From RGIG8748 sp045576175 (GTDB taxonomy: Bacteria; Bacillota; Clostridia; UMGS1810): a DNA stretch of 17,505 bases. Within the stretch, counting starts at the first letter, position 1. Every line of letters begins with the position of its first letter. The stretch is from the NCBI GenBank assembly GCA_045576175.1, contig JAZNFW010000075.1:1-17505 (forward strand), written 5' to 3'. Shown here piece by piece: positions 14,532-17,505 of the stretch. A program made the translations under genes and the position numbers. The notes under the pieces are model-generated. The model saw only the letters and a list, made by a program, of their open reading frames with translations, made no database searches and was not told the DNA's origin.

Positions 14532-15614
14532 TTACTGTGTGAGATTCTGCATTATTTCATATATCTTATCACAGGCATCGGTTATGCCCATTTCTCTTGA
14601 CTTTTCCTGCATATCAAGAGCGTAGCTTTCGTCATTTATAATCTTAAAAAGTGCCTTTTCCAAAGAATGCACATCGAATTTATCCTCGGTTATGGTAATA
14701 GCCGCTCCCCTGTCGGACAAGGCTCTGGCGTTGTATTCCTGATGATTGTTTGTAACATTTGGCGATGGGATGAGAATGGCACTTTTGCCAAGAGCACTAA
14801 TTTCTGCAAGAGTTATTGCTCCCGAACGGCATATTACAACATCTGCCGCATTCATAAGTATATCCATATTGTCTATGTATTCAAGGATATGGAAGTTTTC
14901 GGGCACATCCTTTATAAGCGATTTTACCCTTGCGTAATCTCTCTTGCCTGTGGCGAAATACAGAGTGTCTTTCATATCCTTATTTCGTTCTATAAACTCT
15001 GCCATAACATCATTTATACGCATAGCCCCCAGGCTTCCGCCAAAGGCTAATATTACCTTGCCTTTTGCACCTATTCTTTTTCTGCACTCCTGTTTTGTGT
15101 GAGAGAGAATATCCGGTCTTATGGGGTTGCCTGTAAGACGCACATCAAGTGCATTTTTAAGATACTTTTTGCTTTCTACAAAGCTTATTGCAGTTACATC
15201 GCACTTGTCTGCAAGAAACTTTACGGCACTTCCGGGAAATACATTCTGCTCGTGCACAATGGTGGGAATACCTAGTATTTTTGCGGCAATCACAGACGAA
15301 ACACAGACATAGCCGCCTGTGCCTATGACTATGTCCGGTTTAAATTTCTTCATAATTGCAAGTGACTTTACAACCGCAGCACCAAGCTTTGCGGCAGATA
15401 CTGCACTCTTTAAGGAAATTTCTCTTTTAAGCCCCTCCACATTTACAAAGACAATATCAAAATTCTCTTTGGGGACAAGAGTTTTTTCAAGCCCTTTTTT
15501 TGTGCCGACAAAGAGAACTTCGCACTCCTTGTCTACAGATTTAGCATAATTGGCGATTGCAAGAGCAGGATTTATGTGGCCTGCTGTACCTCCGCCCGAC
15601 AACAAAATTCTCAA
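14532..15614 (-). CDS. murG: lipid II synthase MurG (GlcNAc transferase)
   Basis: A 360-residue GT-B glycosyltransferase at the inner membrane face that adds GlcNAc to lipid I to make lipid II. The N-terminal domain has SGGGTAGHINPALA (glycine-rich loop 7-13) and HEQNVFPG (121-128). The C-terminal nucleotide-sugar domain has FGGSLGAMRIN (191-201), CRSGAITLAEI (262-272) and NNHQEYNA (289-296). Start: I choose TTG at 15614, because GAGGTG sits six bases upstream and the protein then begins MRILLSGGGTAGH as in other MurG proteins. The GTG at 15623 would add three residues and has no good ribosome binding site. It is nearly joined to ftsW, consistent with coupled translation. Confidence 0.96.
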   Translation of the reverse strand: MRILLSGGGTAGHINPALAIANYAKSVDKECEVLFVGTKKGLEKTLVPKENFDIVFVNVEGLKREISLKSAVSAAKLGAAVVKSLAIMKKFKPDIVIGTGGYVCVSSVIAAKILGIPTIVHEQNVFPGSAVKFLADKCDVTAISFVESKKYLKNALDVRLTGNPIRPDILSHTKQECRKRIGAKGKVILAFGGSLGAMRINDVMAEFIERNKDMKDTLYFATGKRDYARVKSLIKDVPENFHILEYIDNMDILMNAADVVICRSGAITLAEISALGKSAILIPSPNVTNNHQEYNARALSDRGAAITITEDKFDVHSLEKALFKIINDESYALDMQEKSREMGITDACDKIYEIMQNLTQ

Positions 15615-15624
15615 ACTAAGCACC

Positions 15625-16755
15625 TCATTTTTTTGAATAGCGGGATATGTTAAGAAGAATTCCCATTCCCATAAGCAGTATTACAAGCGAGGTACCGCCG
15701 TAGCTGAAGAACGGAAGGGTAACTCCCGTAACAGGCATTGAGGATGTAACTACTGCTATATTCATAATTACCTGTACCGCTATAAGAGAGGTTATGCCCG
15801 TTGCGGTAAGGCACGAAAATTCGTCGGGAGCATTCCGGGCAATCATTATGCCCTTCCAGATGAGTATTGTAAATAAGAACATTACAAACACAGCACCCAA
15901 AAATCCGAGTTCCTCGCAGATTACCGCAAATATAAAGTCATTTTGCGGTTCGGGAATGTACAAAAACTTTTGTCTGCTCTGTCCAAGTCCCATACCGTAG
16001 AGACCGCCCGATGCTATGGCATAGAGCGACTGCACAATCTGCCAGCTTTCGTCCATCTTGTCTTTAAACGGGTCTAAGAAGGATGTTAGTCTTTTTCGTC
16101 TGTAGTCCGATGTCATTATAAGCCCGTACACAAGAGGCAGAGCACCAAGGGCACTTACTACAAAATATCTCATTTTAAAGCCCGAGGCAAAAAGAACTAT
16201 GCACGCCGATATGGCTATAACCATGGCTCCGCTCATATGGGGCTGAAGAAGCACAATGCCCGCAACGGCAACTATTATACCTATATATCTTATAAACCCG
16301 TCTGTGAGCGAATTTATTCTCTGCGGATTGTTTGTAAGGCTCTTTGCAAGAAATAGTATGAGCGTAATCTTTACAAATTCGGACGGCTGGAAGGAAAGAC
16401 TGCCTATTCCTATCCACCTTTTTGCTCCGTTTACCTCTTTACCCACAACAAGCACCAGAACCAGAAAGATAAGCGAAACTGTAAAGAGAAGATTTGCATA
16501 TCTTTCTATTTTTTTGTAGTTAAATGTAGAGACCATAAGCATTACGGCAACACCGAATACTGCCCATATAAGCTGTCTTTTGAAGAAGTACATAGCATCG
16601 CCGTACTGATAATGTGCATTTGCACTGCTTGCACTAAACACCATTACCAAGCCGAATGCCAAGAGTATAAGTATTATAACAAGAAGGGAATAATCCATGC
16701 TGTTTGCATCGTCTTTTTTAGACAAGCTCGTCTTAAGCTTTGGCATAAGCGACAT
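15625..16755 (-). CDS. ftsW: SEDS-family septal peptidoglycan glycosyltransferase FtsW
   Basis: A 376-residue polytopic membrane protein that polymerises lipid II together with a class B penicillin-binding protein. About ten membrane segments start at residue 22 (DYSLLVIILILLAFGLVMVF). SEDS marks are NGAKRWIGIGSLSFQPSEF, the outside loop FLYIPEPQNDFIFAVICEE with the catalytic-type aspartate in NDFIF, and the C-terminal PFFSYGGTSL. The loop normally reading QPDLGT reads QPHMSG. SpoVE is a close relative and cannot be excluded from sequence alone; the dcw position between mraY and murG fits either. GGAGG lies seven bases before the ATG, 12 nt after mraY. murD, often found between the two, is missing. 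Confidence 0.93.
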   Translation of the reverse strand: MSLMPKLKTSLSKKDDANSMDYSLLVIILILLAFGLVMVFSASSANAHYQYGDAMYFFKRQLIWAVFGVAVMLMVSTFNYKKIERYANLLFTVSLIFLVLVLVVGKEVNGAKRWIGIGSLSFQPSEFVKITLILFLAKSLTNNPQRINSLTDGFIRYIGIIVAVAGIVLLQPHMSGAMVIAISACIVLFASGFKMRYFVVSALGALPLVYGLIMTSDYRRKRLTSFLDPFKDKMDESWQIVQSLYAIASGGLYGMGLGQSRQKFLYIPEPQNDFIFAVICEELGFLGAVFVMFLFTILIWKGIMIARNAPDEFSCLTATGITSLIAVQVIMNIAVVTSSMPVTGVTLPFFSYGGTSLVILLMGMGILLNISRYSKK

Positions 16756-16767
16756 AGTAATTCCTCC

Positions 16768-17505
16768 TTACAGAATTAAATACGATAAAACGCATAAGGC
16801 AGCCGTTGCGATAACTGCACTTATTACTATTTTTTCCTCCGACCAACCGCACATCTCCAGATGATGATGCACAGGGCTCATCTTAAACACTCTCTTGCCT
16901 GTGAGCTTAAATGATGCTACCTGTATTATAACAGAGAGTGTTTCAAACACATATACTCCGCCTGCAAGAATGAGGATTAAAGGTAGCTTCAGCGATATGG
17001 CACTAAAGCACAGAACGGCTCCGAGATAAAGAGAACCTGTATCGCCCATAAACACTTTTGCAGGGTGTCTGTTGTATATAATAAAGCCAACAAGTGCTGC
17101 CGCATTTACGGCGTTGAATATTGCTATATCAAGGCGTCCTCTCCTGTAGGATACAACTGCTAAAAAGATACACACAACCACAGTTACCGATGCGGCAAGA
17201 CCGTCTACGCCGTCTGTGAGATTTACACTGTTAGAAGCACCCACTATTACTATGAGGGTAAATACTACAAAAATCCACAGCGGAAGATTAACACTTTCAC
17301 TTAAAAACGGAATTTCAATGGAAGTATCTATAAAATCAAAATAAAGTGCGGTGAATATAAATAAAACTGCCACAATTATCTGAAGAGATGATTTTTGCTT
17401 TTCTGTAAGTCCTAAGTTTCTCTTTAAAATAACCTTTATAAAATCATCGGCAAAGCCAATTAAACCAAATGCCACAGAAAATGCAAGAATAAAAAGAGCA
17501 TCCCT
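16768..17505 (-). CDS. mraY: phospho-N-acetylmuramoyl-pentapeptide transferase MraY (5' end outside window)
   Basis: The last 245 residues of the membrane enzyme that joins UDP-MurNAc-pentapeptide to undecaprenyl phosphate to form lipid I. The frame is open to the window edge, and roughly 75-80 N-terminal residues are cut off; an in-frame GTG at 17475 is internal, since the sequence before it (DALFILAFS) still matches the family. Counting from the edge, the aspartate pair is at 20-21 (FADDFIKV), the magnesium-binding NLTDGVDGLA at 95-104, FMGDTGSLYLGA at 152-163, and the histidine motif PVHHHLEMCGW at 211-221. All catalytic parts visible are intact. It is the upstream end of the visible dcw genes, with ftsW 12 nt downstream. 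Confidence 0.97.
   Translation of the reverse strand, partial: RDALFILAFSVAFGLIGFADDFIKVILKRNLGLTEKQKSSLQIIVAVLFIFTALYFDFIDTSIEIPFLSESVNLPLWIFVVFTLIVIVGASNSVNLTDGVDGLAASVTVVVCIFLAVVSYRRGRLDIAIFNAVNAAALVGFIIYNRHPAKVFMGDTGSLYLGAVLCFSAISLKLPLILILAGGVYVFETLSVIIQVASFKLTGKRVFKMSPVHHHLEMCGWSEEKIVISAVIATAALCVLSYLIL

Noticed and set aside
1..17505. Search for mobile elements, CRISPR arrays, toxin-antitoxin pairs, phage genes, tRNA or rRNA genes.
   Set aside because: None seen. Every gene belongs to a known core family, and base use is even across the window, so there is no sign of a transferred island or defence system.

Overview
The window looks like a chromosomal housekeeping segment from a low-to-moderate GC Firmicute of the class Clostridia. 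Evidence is the cell-wall/division order mraY-ftsW-murG-murA-ftsQ(divIB)-DUF881-sbp-ftsZ followed by nrdR, the Gram-positive form of ThiI with no rhodanese domain, strong AGGAGG-type ribosome binding sites, and TGA used as a stop (standard bacterial code). I cannot name genus or species. All 20 genes lie on the minus strand, so transcription runs from high to low coordinates. Almost every base is coding. The only gaps above 50 bases are 1-121, 7723-7814, 11223-11373 and 14473-14531, and none exceeds 300.

Region A (about 17505-11374) is the lower part of the division and cell wall (dcw) cluster: mraY (cut by the window edge), ftsW, murG, murA, ftsQ/divIB, a DUF881 gene and sbp. MraY, MurG and MurA act in lipid II synthesis, FtsW polymerises glycan, and DivIB and probably the two small membrane genes belong to the division apparatus. 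murD, which often lies between mraY and ftsW, is absent, as are murB, murC and ftsA.

Region B (11373-7815) begins with an extended -10 promoter and an 87-nt leader. It carries ftsZ, nrdR (repressor of ribonucleotide reductase genes), dusB (tRNA dihydrouridine synthase) and a two-gene membrane module, a NusG-domain-II protein and a Gx transporter family protein. The last two are the least understood genes here.

Region C (7814-122) begins with a near-consensus promoter and carries a cysteine desulfurase, thiI, cinA (stand-alone C-terminal domain), recA, recX, rimO, pgsA and a cation diffusion facilitator. The desulfurase presumably feeds sulfur to ThiI for tRNA 4-thiouridine. RecA and RecX are effector and modulator of recombination. 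RimO modifies ribosomal protein S12. PgsA makes phosphatidylglycerophosphate. The last gene has residues typical of manganese exporters and a duplicated cytoplasmic domain.

I found no mobile element, CRISPR array, tRNA, rRNA, riboswitch or clearly new multi-gene system. The observations most worth a second look are small: sequence symmetry packed into the two promoter regions, the NusG-II/Gx pair, and the tandem C-terminal domains of the metal exporter. Several starts are placed inside the longest open frame because a clear ribosome binding site supports a downstream start (pgsA, Gx gene, ftsZ, sbp, ftsQ, murA, murG).
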